Source: CAWIVH01 sp963839475
GTDB taxonomy: Bacteria > Acidobacteriota > UBA6911
Length of the DNA stretch: 64,000 nt
Direction of reading: 5' to 3'
NCBI GenBank assembly: GCA_963839475.1
Contig: CAWIVH010000018.1
Location: forward strand, 876,782 to 940,781
This document shows, in pieces, positions 54,157 to 64,000 of this stretch. Every line of letters starts with the position of its first letter. Position 1 is the stretch's first letter. The notes under the pieces are model-generated. The model had not been told where the DNA came from. It saw only the letters and a list, made by a program, of their open reading frames with translations, and searched no databases. Position numbers and translations under genes: made by a program.

Positions 54157-54761
54157 GGGTTGGCAGACTTTCTCTCACTACCTGAGCCGGAATGGACCCA
54201 CAGATCTTGCTGAGGAGGCCAAAGATATTGTTTATATATCTTTGCGGTCTTCGAGCCTTCGCGGTTCTGCAGTAGGGAAACGTGTTTGATAATTTCTGTC
54301 CGGCAACATTGTTTCAGCCTGAACTCCCGATTGTGCCGGCAAGTTGACATAATGCCTGCCTTATCAGAAGCCGCGGGAAGGCACGCACGGGAGCGACGGC
54401 GGCCGAATCAGAAGCCTGGCAGGATAAGGCAGCTCATCCTTCCTATCCATCTTCTGCCCAAGAAGTCGCGATCGCGGACATCTTCCGTTTGCGGCAGAGT
54501 TGTCCACCTTAAGTACCCCGTTCAATGCAATTCTGCTCTGAATCGAATCTGGTCCTCCTGAAATACGCGGGCGTCGTATGAAACGGTAATCCACCGCCGA
54601 GCATTTTCCACGCATCCGAGGAACAACTTTCCCTGCATGTCCACGCACTTCCCCGCCTTGCATCACGCTATGCAAGGGGGCCTACCATCTTCCCGAAACA
54701 TCGCTTGATCTTCGGGAAATGGGCATGAGATACCAGAAAAGGGGCAACATCGAAATTTCGG
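54157..54761. other. region without a convincing gene, 605 bases
   Basis: No supported coding frame. It contains the second TTTTCCACGCATCCGAG string (54605-54621) and the hairpin at 54657-54678 just before the DnaB remnant. Confidence 0.4.
54657..54678. repeat. 8-bp stem hairpin upstream of the DnaB remnant
   Basis: CCTTGCAT-CACGCT-ATGCAAGG, a perfect stem with a six-base loop, flanked by C-run and G-run that could lengthen the stem beyond a G-G mismatch. No U-tract. It may be a relic of a mobile element end. Confidence 0.5.
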
Positions 54762-55391
54762 ATGACGGGCGGACTCCAAAACCAGAACCTCGTCGTGGTC
54801 GCCGCCAGGCCGGGTCTCGGCAAAACGTCCTTCTGCCTCAACATCGCCTGACATGCCGCAATCAATGGCCGGCGACCGGGCGGGATCTTCAGCCTGGAAA
54901 TGTCGAAGCCCGAGATCATGAAGCGGATGATCTCATCCTGGTCCGACGTGGAGGCGAACAGGATCCAGAGCGGATACCTCAGCCGGGACGCTTGGGCAAA
55001 GATCAGCCAGAAGACCGCGAGCCTCTCATCCGCTCCAATCCACATCGACGACTCGGCGAACCTGACCATGCTCCAGGTGCGAGCGAAGGCGCAGCGGCTT
55101 GCGCTGGAGCACGGCATAGATCTTCTGGTCGTCGATTATCTGCTTCTCGTCTCCGGGTCCCGCCGCTACGAGAACCGGACGCAGGCGGTAACGGAGATCA
55201 GCCGCGGGCTGAAGAACCTCGTCAAGGAACTGGACATTCCCGTTATCGCCGTCTCGCAGCTCAACCGGGAAGTCGAGAAGCGTTCTGGCAGCAGGAAGCC
55301 GCAGCTGGCAGACCGTGCCGGAGGGCTCGAAAACAGGCCGGCCAAGATCAAAGCACAGATCTTTTCGTACGATTGCGATCGTATCCGGTAA
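54762..55391 (+). pseudogene. replicative helicase DnaB, C-terminal ATPase remnant
   Basis: From 54762 the frame reads MTGGLQNQNLVVVAARPGLGKTSF (Walker A) and is stopped by TGA at 54849-54851; it resumes in the same frame with GGIFSLEMSKPEIMKRM, LDLLVVDYLLL-like Walker B (IDLLVVDYL), VTEISRGLKNLVKELDIPVIAVSQLNREVEKR. After about 55310 the expected LADLRESG motif is scrambled, so the end is frameshifted. The N-terminal DnaB domain is absent. A dead fragment, perhaps left by a plasmid or phage. Confidence 0.82.
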
Positions 55392-55566
55392 AACTCTTGT
55401 GATTGTGCAGCAACAGCCGCCGCGGGCTTCTTTGGTGGTGGCATTAACGGCTCCGGAAGTAATTGGAATCACGGGAAATCATGCAGATTCAACTATCCGG
55501 GGCCGCACCAGCCGATTATAATGGCGCCGTCTCTGAGTGCCTCAAATTGCACTGTGCGCGTCGCTG

Positions 55567-57950
55567 ATGGAGACAGCCTCCGTGATCGGTAAGACCGTCT
55601 CACATTACCGGATCATCGAAAAAATCGGCCAGGGAGGGATGGGCGAGGTGTTTCTGGCTGACGACACGTCGCTTCAGCGCAAGGTCGCCCTGAAATTCCT
55701 CCCCCTGAAATGCAGCAGGACGCGACCGCACGCAAGCGGTTCCTGCGCGAAGCCCATTCGGCAGCGGCGCTGGATCATCCCTTCATATGCCACATCAACG
55801 AAGTCGCCGAATCCGACGGCCAGGGCTTCATCGTCATGGAGTACGTCGACGGCCAGTCGGTCAAGGATAGGCTTGAGAAGGGTTCGTTGTCACCCGAAGA
55901 GGCGCTGCCGGTCGCAATCGAGGTCGCCGAAGCGCTTGAAGCCGCACACTGCAAGGGTATCGTCCATCGGGATATCAAGCCCGCGAATATCATGCTGACG
56001 CGGACGGGCCACGCGAAGGTGATGGACTTCGGATTGGCGAAGCAGCTGGTTCCATCGGGAGGAATCGAGACCGCGGCGGAAACGGTCACGGCTCTGACCT
56101 CGGACGGGAGCACGGTGGGGACGCTGGCCTACATGTCGCCGGAACAGCTGCGCGGCCAGGAGGCGGACGGCCGCAGCGACATCTGGGCACTGGGAGTGAC
56201 GCTTTACGAGATGGTGTCGGGCACACGGCCGTTTCAGGGGCAGAGTGGAGCCGATCTGACCGCGGCCATCATGAGCAAGGCACCACGCCCGCTGCCTTCC
56301 CAGGTTCCGGCGGAAATGGCCGCCTTGATCGGGCGTTGCCTGGAGAAGGATCCCGGGAAGCGATATCAGCGGGCAGGCGAGCTGCGGGAGGCGTTGAGCG
56401 CCATACTGAGCGGCAGTGTGTCGCCGTGGGTTGGGTTGCGCTACCGGCTCACCCACGGTCACTGGCCGATGATAGCGGCTGCGCTGCCGGGGCTTGTCCT
56501 GCTGACGGGCATCCTCGTGGGGCTGGACGTGGGTGGACTGCGGAGCAGGCTGGCAGGGAGAATGGGAATCTCGGCGCGCGTCGTCCGGCTGGCGGTCCTG
56601 CCCTTCGCCAACCTGACCGGCGACCCCGAGCAAGAGTACTTCAGCGATGGCATGACGCAGGAGATGATCGCCCAGCTCGGCCGCCTGCATCCCGAAACGC
56701 TCAGCGTCATCGCCCGTGCTTCGGTGATGCGCTACAAGAAGACGAATACGCCCATCGACCAGATCGGCCGCGAGCTTAATGTGGACTACGTGCTCGAGGG
56801 GAGCGCCCAACGAGAAGGCCCTCGGGTTCGGATCACGGCCGAACTGATCAAAGTCCGGGGCCAGTCTCAGATCTGGTCCGACTCCTTCCACCGGGACGCG
56901 TCGAGCGTGCTGGCCATTCAGAGCGAGGTCTCACAGAAAGTAGCCGGAACCCTGGCTTTCAAGCTCCTGCCGGCCGAGCAGGCGAGGCTGGCCGGCGCGC
57001 GCGCCGTCAACCCGGAGGCGTACGACGCGTACCTCAAAGGAACTCAGTACTGGACCAGGATCACGCGCCCCGACCTCGACACGGCGGAACACTACTTCAA
57101 CCTGGCGCAGGAGAAGGACCCGCGCTTCGCTCCTGCAGCTGCCGGTCTCGCGATGGTCTGGACTGCTCGCCAGCAAATGGGCTTCGCCGCTCCGAGCGAG
57201 GCTGGCCCGAAGGCCAAATCCGAAGCCCGTAGGGCCCTGGAGCTGGACGACACGAGCGCCATGGCCCACTTCGCGCTGGCCACGCTGCTGACCTATACGG
57301 ACTGGGACTTCCCCGCAGCCGGGCGCGAGTGGTCGCGCGCGATCGAACTGGATCCCGGCGACGCGATTGCGCGCGCGAACTACTCTCACTACCTCATGCT
57401 CGTTGGGCGTCGCAACGACGCGATGACCCAGATCGAGGCCGCGCTGAAGGCGGACCCGTTCAATGTCATACCCCGCGTCTTCTACGGCGTGGACCTGGTC
57501 TTTCTGCGGCGGTACGAGGAGGCCCTCGCGGCGTTCCGCGAGGGGCTTCGTATGCAGCCGGGCGAGCCGGTGTCGATCCAGGGTGTCTGGCTGACGTCCG
57601 CACGGCTGGGGAAGGAGAGGGAAGCGGTCGAGAGCGCCCGAGAGTTGTACCAGGGCCAGCGGGTGGCGCAGGCGTGCGACGATGGCTAACCGCATGGTGG
57701 TTACAGGGAGGCGATGAGACGCGCGGCCGATACGCTGGCCGCGCTTTCCAGGACTACCTACGCATCGCCTTCGGATGTCGCCTGGCTCTATATCGAAGCT
57801 GGGGATAAGGCCCGTGCCCTCGACTGGCTGGAAAAGGGGTACGAGGTACGCGACCCCAACATGGTCTATCTCGGCGCGGGGTGGTACGACGGCCTGCGCG
57901 CCGACCCGCGCTTCCAGGCGCTGTTGCGCAAGATGAACCTTCCCCAGTAG
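55567..57950 (+). pseudogene. Ser/Thr protein kinase with TolB-N-like and TPR domains, frameshifted
   Basis: ATG 55567 begins a Hanks-type kinase (IIEKIGQGGMGEVFLADD, VALKFLP). One C is missing in the run at about 55698-55703; restoring it joins the next frame (EMQQDATARKRFLREA), which has HRDIKPANIM, DFGLAK, YMSPEQ, a transmembrane helix near 56460-56525, a TolB_N/FlgO-like segment (RLAVLPFANLTGDPEQEYFSDGM) and TPR repeats. A stop at 57687 lies in a stretch bounded by two compensating shifts (RRWLTA is readable in another frame); coding similarity then resumes to 57950 (YREAMRRAADTL to RKMNLPQ). Intact, it would be about 790 residues. Sequencing indels are plausible. Confidence 0.85.
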
Positions 57951-58379
57951 GACGGCACAGCCGCTCAGCATTAGCTCAGAGAGAGCGCCCCGGAGGATTC
58001 ATAACTCTCCCAAGGTCTCCTTCTGGGAGGTCGGGAAAATCACTGCTGCCGCTCACCGGAGCGTATAGTAGAAATAAACCGGCCAATCTTAAGAGATCTG
58101 TAGTTCTTTCCTGTAATTCCTCAGTCCCGCAAAAAAATAAATAGCTTTTCCCATATTCTTCTCATCTTTTTCTTCGTTGCCGAGCTTTCAAAGCCAATCC
58201 TGGGAAGAAGGCGAACAGGGGATACCTGCTTTGCTTCACCAAGTAAGCGTAATTTTTGAAGTCTCTGTTTCCGATCTAGATTTCACAGGAAGAGAAAAAA
58301 CAGAGTCGTGCTCATTAGCGCCCCGAAGGGGAAATAGGTCCCCTTCGAGGCTTGAGCCTTCTGGGAGGGATCAGCTCCC
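57951..58379. other. region without a gene, 429 bases
   Basis: No supported coding frame. AT-rich around 58060-58170. Its last 57 bases form a run of three hairpins leading directly into the zinc-finger ORF. Confidence 0.45.
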
Positions 58380-58380
58380 A
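58324..58380. repeat. three consecutive hairpins
   Basis: Hairpin 1: CGAAGGGG/CCCCTTCG (58324-58331 and 58340-58347, 8-base loop). Hairpin 2: AGGC-TTGA-GCCT (58348-58359). Hairpin 3: TGGGAG/CTCCCA (58362-58367 and 58375-58380). All stems are perfect, followed by the palindrome TGGGCCCA. Such folded DNA suggests a mobile-element end, recombination site or structured leader. Confidence 0.6.
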
Positions 58381-58895
58381 TGGGCCCATGTGAACATCCG
58401 TCAACTCGTCGCGAAAATCAAGCTATAGGAACAACTCCGCACCGAAAGAAGCGTGTTCGCCGACCACGAAAACGCATGTGCCTGCTCAAGGGCTGCGGCC
58501 GTGTTTTCCGGCCGGAGCATCGGCTGGCGCGTTATTGCAGCGAGCATTGCCGCAACGAGGCTGCGCATTGGAGGCATTGGAAAGCGCGGCAGCAATATCG
58601 GCAAACCGCCCATGGGAAGCAGGTCCGTCGTGCTCAGAGCCGCAGATACAGGGTGCGGCAGAGGGAAAAAGACAAACAGAAGTCTGATGTTCTGACCGGC
58701 GCGAGGGTCATCACAAGAAAATTTTTTTTCGTGCTCCTGCGATCGCCCGGGGTGATACGAGGAAATCCAACGCAGCCGGCGGTCGCCGCTGCAGCGCTTC
58801 TGTTCCTACGCATGTCGCCGGTCTCTGGAACGCGTTTTGGAGCGCGAGAGGCGTTGGTCGGAACGCCACCCCAGCCGGCAATGAGATTGCATTGA
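58380..58895 (+). CDS. basic zinc-finger-like protein, mobile-element associated
   Basis: A 171-residue frame; ATG 58380 or the internal ATG 58473 (MCLLKGCGRVF) may be the start. The motif C-x4-C-GRVF, then YCSEHCRNEAAHWRHWKARQQYRQT and strongly basic helices recall the zinc-finger companion ORF of the IS21 element at 48317. The C-terminal 70 residues look unstructured and may not belong to the family. It lies just after three hairpins and before the recombinase trio. DNA binding is likely; function unknown. Confidence 0.5.
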   Translation: MGPCEHPSTRRENQAIGTTPHRKKRVRRPRKRMCLLKGCGRVFRPEHRLARYCSEHCRNEAAHWRHWKARQQYRQTAHGKQVRRAQSRRYRVRQREKDKQKSDVLTGARVITRKFFFVLLRSPGVIRGNPTQPAVAAAALLFLRMSPVSGTRFGAREALVGTPPQPAMRLH

Positions 58896-59022
58896 TATAG
58901 TCCCGACATATTGCGTCCCTCGGGCCGTTTCGTTAGTTTGACCGCAAGGAGACGGCACGAGCCGGTGACCCTCGGTTCAAGGGGTCGGGACAGCAGTTCG
59001 CCATTTACGCCGTGAAACTCGC

Positions 59023-59424
59023 ATGATAAACAAACGACCTCAAGCCCCAGTGCCAGATCGAATCCGAACCATCAGCGGTTCTTTCAGCTGGATTGACCAT
59101 CGGTTTTTTCGGAAAGGTTTTGATCAGGGATTAACCCGCTTGGAAAAGCTTCTCTACTTGGTATTGGTCGCTGTTTCCAATCGGGATGGTGTGAGCTTTT
59201 ATTCCGACGAACGTCTGGGGGAACTCCTCGAAATTCGTCACGAGCATGAACTCACCGGTGCCCGTAGTGAACTCGTGGCGCGAGATCTGATCGCATTCAA
59301 AGACGGAGTCTACCAGGTACTGGACCTTCCACGCTGTGCCGAAGAATGGCTTTGCCTGAAACGTTGTGACGCTACCAAGTGTTGCATGGCTGTATTACGA
59401 AACTGGTACTCGAGGTCGGCATGA
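59023..59424 (+). CDS. HTH protein preceding paired recombinases
   Basis: A 133-residue protein. It contains FSWIDHRFFRKGF, LEKLLYLVLVAVSNRDGVSFYSDERLGELL and a winged-helix-like ARSELVARDLIAF segment, which I recall from small HTH genes placed before recombinases in Acidobacteriota and related genomes. Its stop overlaps the ATG of the recombinase gene (ATGA), so it belongs to the same mobile unit, perhaps as regulator or DNA-binding subunit. Intact. Confidence 0.65.
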   Translation: MINKRPQAPVPDRIRTISGSFSWIDHRFFRKGFDQGLTRLEKLLYLVLVAVSNRDGVSFYSDERLGELLEIRHEHELTGARSELVARDLIAFKDGVYQVLDLPRCAEEWLCLKRCDATKCCMAVLRNWYSRSA

Positions 59425-60468
59425 GATTCCATGTGATTCAGTCGCAGAAGTCCAACTCCGCCCAAAGCCCGATTCGTGTGGTCGAGCACGAATCCGGTCG
59501 CGAGGTTGGCTGGGTCAATCGATACCTCGATCGTGAGTATGTCCGCCGCTTGGCGGACACGACTTTGCGCGCCTTCGCTTACAGCCTGCTGCACTTTATT
59601 CGCTGGTGGGAGAGTATCCACCACACGGCGGAGGTCGTCGAAAGGGACGTGAGCGAATCGACGCTCCTGGAGTATCTCAAGTTCCAGAGCAAGCACGAAC
59701 CTCGCGTTGCCAGTACCACCATCAATTTCCGCATCGGCGTCGCTGATCGCGCCCTGCGTAACGAGTTCCCCGACGCCCCCATGCAGATGGCTCAGGGTTT
59801 TCAGCGATGTTATGTGCGGCGTGGACCGCTGGGTCTGGGCCGGCGGCGTCGCCCTGAGCCGGTTGCGAGTGAGAGTGCCCAAGCGTCAGATCGTGCCGCT
59901 CTCGGTGGACGAGGTCGCGCGCTTCTGGTCCAGTTTCCGCACGGCTCGGGACTTGGCCATCGTGGGAATCATGCTTCTGCAAGGACTGCGCTCGGCCGAA
60001 GTGCTGGGGTTGAATGAGGACGACGTGCTGCTCTCCGAGGCACAGCTGCGCGTGCGCGGCAAAGGCAACAAACAGCGCTTGCTGCCACTGGCGCCGGAAA
60101 CCGTGCAACTCCTCGATCATTATCGGCTGCTGGAACGGCCCAAAGTCGGCACTGCCGCGCTATTCGTCTCGCTGAAGGGGCCAGCCCGCGGAAAGCGCAT
60201 GACTCTGCCGGGAATACGATCCTTGTTCCGCCACCATCGCAAGAGTACCGGCATTAAGATTGCCAATCCGCATCGGTTCCGGCACACGTTCGCTTCGTGA
60301 CATGGTGCGCGCCGGGGTCAGCCTGCCTGCACTCATGCAGTTGATGGGCCATGCCGATATCCGAGACTACACTGCGGTATGTGCAAAGTCACGCCGCAAG
60401 ACGTTTACCAGCAGTATACGCGCGCAGTGGCGCAGCTGGTTCGGCCGATTCCGAGGCTCTCGTCATGA
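59421..60468 (+). pseudogene. tyrosine recombinase A of a paired unit, multiply frameshifted
   Basis: A recombinase of about 345 residues can be rebuilt by changing frame near 59845, 60296, 60372 and 60386. N-terminal SAM-like domain: WVNRYLDREYVRRLADTTLRAF. Catalytic domain: R in MLLQGLRSAEVLGL, RVRGKGNKQRLLPLA, HRFRHTFA, LMQLMGHADIRD, then TTLRYVQ with the tyrosine. The end VYQQYTRAVAQLVRPIPRL closes at TGA 60466, overlapping recombinase B by ATGA. No nonsense codon falls within the rebuilt frame. Confidence 0.8.
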
Positions 60469-61612
60469 AGCGCACCGGGCGTCCTCACGCCTACAACATC
60501 CGCTGGCTCCCGTCTTTGACCGTGCCATTGATTCCATCTGCACTGCGCTCGGTCCGGAAAGCCGACGTCAATACCAGGGCACCGTCATACGGAACTTCCT
60601 CCGATATCTCGGCACCACTCATCCCGAAGTGACCTCTCTCGAGCAACTGCAACGGGATCCCCACCTGCTCGGCTGGATGTCTTGTTTGCGGTCCCAGACG
60701 CCTCCACTTGCCACCTCCACCTATATCCTCCGCCTCATCATCCTGCGCCCCGTGCTCGACGAACTCGCGTGGACCGAACAGCTTCCTCATCTAGCCCGTC
60801 TGATTCGTCGTGAGGACATCCCGCGACAGCCCGCAACGACTTGCACGCCCGCTCACGATCGAGCAGGATCAGCTTCTGCAGCAGGAGTTCGTCAAGCGCA
60901 ACGATGTGGAAGCGAATGCGTTTTTGTTGATCCGTTATACCGGCATGCGCATCGGCGAATGTGCCGATTTATCTTTCGACTGCCTGCGCTCAACTGGTCC
61001 AGATCAGCGGGCCATTCTCGTGCCGCTCGGCAAACTCCAAAAAGAACGCATGGTCCCGGTGGATTCATTGGCAGTGGCCGTTATTCACCGCTTACGCTTT
61101 TATCGCTCCCTCGATCCGCGACCTCAGGATGGCCGCCTCCTGGCCAGGCGCACCACCAAGAATGGCCTGGTTGTGCAACTCCGTCGATACCTTCACCATG
61201 TCTGTCACTCTCTGGGCCTTTCAACACGTATAGTGCCTCACCAGATGCGCCATACCTTCGCCACAGAGATGCTTCGCGCCGGCGTTAGCTTTGCCGTTGT
61301 CATGAAACTGCTGGGCCACACTTCTCCGGAGATGACATTGCTATATATCCAAGTGTTGTTGACGGATATCCAGCGGGAATTTCAACAGGCGTCGTTTAAA
61401 GCCCCGGCATTTACTCCCTCCAGCCGAAAACACCTTCTATACACATTCGAGCCGGCCTCGATGGAATCATCGATTCATTGCAGGCATCGCAACATGCACT
61501 TGAGATGTTCCGGCGCACATTGCCGTTCGGCACTGCACGCAATCGCCTCGACCGGCTATCCAATCGCCTTACGAAGATAATCACTCTAACGAGCAAACTC
61601 CGCACGCCCTAA
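60465..61612 (+). pseudogene. tyrosine recombinase B of a paired unit, multiply frameshifted
   Basis: ATG 60465 (MKRTGRPHAYNIRWL) starts a protein of about 380 residues when frame changes near 60508, 60830 and 61430 are allowed. Core-binding domain: VFDRAIDSICTALGPESRRQY. Catalytic domain: R in IRYTGMRIGECADL, KLQKERMVPVD, HQMRHTFATEML, KLLGHTSPEMTLLYIQV with the tyrosine. The true C-terminus reads SLQASQHALEMFRRTLPFG and ends at TAA 61610. As in gene A, only indels are found. Together with the HTH gene it forms a three-gene mobile unit. Confidence 0.8.
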
Positions 61613-61633
61613 AAATGGGCAGAGATTGGCCGG

Positions 61634-62287
61634 TTAAGTTGGCGTTACCGTACATGTGACTTCCATGCTGCCGCATCCCCCCCGCCGAACAGGCGGACGC
61701 GCCAAGAACCGGATGTGGCCTGCGATCGCGCGCATAAAGAGCGGCGGCACACAGTTGCCGATCTGCCGGATCCCTTCGGTAAATTTTCCGGCGAACGTGA
61801 AGCCGTCGGGAAACGAGCTGAACCGCTTGAACTCGGGAAGGGAGAACCTCCTGCGCGCCCCCCAGTGCATCGCGCCTCCCATTCCCAGATTACTGTCCAT
61901 GCGCCTTATGGTGTGAGCGGGTTTCCGGGGATCAAATCTAATGGCATTGAATCCATTCCCCGTGATGTCCTGTTGCGATCTGCCGATCCTGATCCGATCC
62001 CAATATCGATAGGCCTTATACTTCCTCCCGGCATCGAGAAGCGCTGCCAGCTGCTCCGGAGGCGTGGAGCAGCCGGCGAGCGATTCCCCGGCCGCGCCCG
62101 GTATGCTCTCCGGGGCGGCATGATACGGAATTACCACCGTCTTCCCTTTTGGACATGAGCACGAAGCCGATGAACGGATTTTGCTTGAGGTAGAGCCAGG
62201 AAGGTCATAGGATGGCTTTGCTCCGCATTCCCCTCGAAGCAGGCTCCGGCGGGTAGCTGAAACTCGCTGCTCGATCTTGTCATGCAT
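61634..62287 (-). pseudogene. C5-cytosine DNA methyltransferase, C-terminal remnant
   Basis: Residues from about 70 to the end match the C-terminal part of Dcm-type enzymes: YWDRIRIGRSQQDITGNGF, a KPAHTIRR block, R-x-FSLPEFKRFSSFPDGFTF and the motif X-like IGNCVPPLFMRAIAGHIR. The SAM-binding motif I, PCQ loop and ENV motif are absent; the N-terminal 60 residues are unrelated or in a wrong frame. Not expected to methylate DNA. It lies at the right end of the mobile zone. Confidence 0.75.
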
Positions 62288-62398
62288 ATCGCGCGTGACC
62301 GAGCAGTCCGTCGCTCAACCCGACTGAATAGCACCATCGGTTGGGAGCAGGAATTGTGGCTCTGAAATCCCGATGGATAACACATTGAAGATGAGGCC

Positions 62399-63999
62399 AT
62401 GATCATGACTACCAAACACCGCTCCAAAGCAGGAATTTCACGTCGAGATACCTGAGGCTCTCCGGATTGACCATAGGCGGCCTGGCCCTGGGGGGCGGCG
62501 CAAAGCGTGCGGCACTCGCGGCGGATGTTCCGGACGACCCGGCGCAGCGCTACACCTATTTCCAGAAGTTGCCGGTATTCCAGCCGGAAACGCCGCTCCT
62601 GGATAATGAAATGCGCATCACATTCATGGGCTCCGGTTTTCCGACGCCGCGGAGGGCACAGGCGGAGATGAGCATTTTTGTTGAGGTCGGCCCCTGGATT
62701 GAGGGAACAAAAGACCCCAAGTACCCCTATGTCTATGGCCGTGCGACCGACTCGTTCGTGTTCGATTGCGGTGCCGGGGTCAGCACCAACTATGCCGCAA
62801 TGAGGATTCCATTCTCGAGAATGGATAAGATCTTCATAAACCATCTGCACGGCGATCATGTCAACGATGTAGGCCACGTCTACTGGATCGGGCCTTCAGG
62901 CGACCGCAAGTCTCCCCTGTACGTCTGGGGGCCGGGACCTTCTGGCGTCAAAAGTCCGAGGCCTCCGCGCCGGCTCTACAACGACGGGACCCGGGCTTTC
63001 TGCGAAGGCATCCGGGACGCTCTTCGCTGGGCTACCGAAAGTTTCAGTTTTCAGACCACGAGCTATGAAGGATACGACGCCCCAAAGAGCGAAGGTTGGG
63101 TGATACCCGATAAACGGGGTCCCGTTTCCGACGACGATCCCACCGACGGCTACGCTCTCATTCCCATCGAGTTGGACTGGACGAAGTATGGGAAAACTCC
63201 GGGAGATAATGTTGCCTACCACAATGCCAAAACGGGAGTGACCATCACCCACTTTCCGGTGATCCATACAAGAAAGGGTTCCCTGGGTTATAAGCTTGAG
63301 TGGAATGGGCTTTCCATGGTTTACACAAGCGACACCAAGCCCGAGAAACACACCATCAGGCAGGCTAGCAACGACGGAAATGGCGTGGATGTGTTCATTC
63401 ACGAAATGATCCTTCCGGCCGACGTGCTGACCATGAAGAGCATGCGCATCACGGATCCCAGTCAGGTTGATCCGAGGGTATGGAATTCGGCCTTGAGTTC
63501 TGCCATGACCGTCCAAGACAGCTCCCACACTCCCCAGGGCGCCTACGGGTATCTCCTCAGCCAGATAGAACCCAAGCCGCGCCTGGCGGTCGCCACTCAT
63601 TTCACCGTGTCCGATGACGCAATCCTGGGCTTCAATGACGGGGCGCATAAAGGGGCCCTGGATAGCGTGCAGGGTCACGTCCCGGACGTCATTTGGGATA
63701 CGGACGGGATCGTTGCCAGGGACGGGAAACCTCATATTACTTGGTCCACCGACTTCATGGTGTTGCGGGTATTCCCGGATGGGATCCGCGTGGAAAGGGC
63801 GGTCGTCAGCGACTACACCTTCCAACCCTACCCGGGAGCGCAGCAGCTCAACCAGAAACCCCCGAAATACGATGACGGAGACCCCAACACTCCGTACGGC
63901 GATGCCTATGCCCAGATCGACACGAGCGAGGCGATCTGGTCGACGGAAGATGGGGGAGACGATGACGGGAATCCGACGTACCGCAAAGATGGTTATTGA
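62399..63999 (+). pseudogene. metallo-beta-lactamase-fold protein, Tat signal split by one indel
   Basis: From 62467 a 510-residue MBL-fold protein is fully open: a beta-rich N-terminus, NHLHGDHVNDV (HxHxDH metal site) near residue 125, FPVIHTRKGSLGYKLEWNG, YTSDTKP and ATHF late in the fold. Upstream, ATG 62399 or 62405 opens KAGISRRD, and one missing base at about 62453 separates it from YLRLSGLTIGGLALGG. Joined, this is a typical Tat signal (SRRDYLRL). So the enzyme should be exported folded with its metals. The indel may be an assembly error; otherwise a TTG at 62467 would give a cytoplasmic form. Substrate unknown. Confidence 0.8.
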
Positions 64000-64000
64000 A

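Noticed and set aside
54849..54851. TGA as selenocysteine or recoding site in the DnaB fragment
   Set aside because: The residue lies just after Walker A in an otherwise truncated gene; a nonsense mutation is the simpler reading.

Overview
The window looks like a chromosome segment of an Acidobacteriota-type bacterium. This is inferred from gene style only: a Ser/Thr kinase fused to a periplasmic PD40/TolB-like propeller, a truncated paralogue of it, a second kinase fused to TPR-like repeats, a secreted TonB-C protein and high GC. No 16S rRNA or other phylogenetic marker is present, so the assignment is tentative.

Layout. 1-7.4 kb: chromosomal signalling genes (kinase/propeller pair, small secreted proteins, a soluble PAS histidine kinase). 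7.65-41.43 kb: a prophage-like island whose integrase lies beside the 3' end of tRNA-Thr(CGU). Its left arm is a tail-tip and lysis module on the + strand (one large tail protein, four tandem paralogues in an ABAB order, a lysozyme, holin-like and coiled-coil proteins, an FN3 lipoprotein). Its right arm is a lysogeny, recombination and integration module (S24 repressor and Cro-like pair with a clear operator and promoter, Sak4-like ATPase, SSB-like protein, DUF559-type nuclease, excisionase-like protein, integrase). No terminase, portal or capsid gene is visible. Between the arms sits defence cargo: a complete type 1 BREX operon on the - strand (brxA, brxB, brxC, pglX, pglZ, brxL), followed without gaps by an HNH nuclease and a PD-(D/E)XK-like protein, flanked by a two-gene DUF6978-like/DUF1828-DUF1829 unit on one side and a divergent XRE-ImmA/IrrE plus PIN pair on the other.

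41.7-46.4 kb: ordinary chromosome (YncE-like propeller, STAS protein, cysteine desulfurase, SAM hydrolase, DUF72 protein, tRNA-Phe). 46.4-62.3 kb: a second accessory zone starting at the tRNA-Phe 3' end: a broken integrase, a transposase remnant, a four-ORF IS21-family element, a HigBA-like toxin-antitoxin pair, an S24 peptidase without an HTH, a DnaB remnant, a kinase/TPR gene with frameshifts, a zinc-finger protein, an HTH gene plus two tyrosine recombinases, and a C5-methyltransferase remnant. 62.4-64 kb: a metallo-beta-lactamase-fold protein with a probable Tat signal.

Several genes in the right third, plus one at 5.3 kb, carry single-base indels, mostly without nonsense codons. The 7.6-44 kb part is nearly free of them. 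Real decay and assembly error cannot be separated from the sequence alone.
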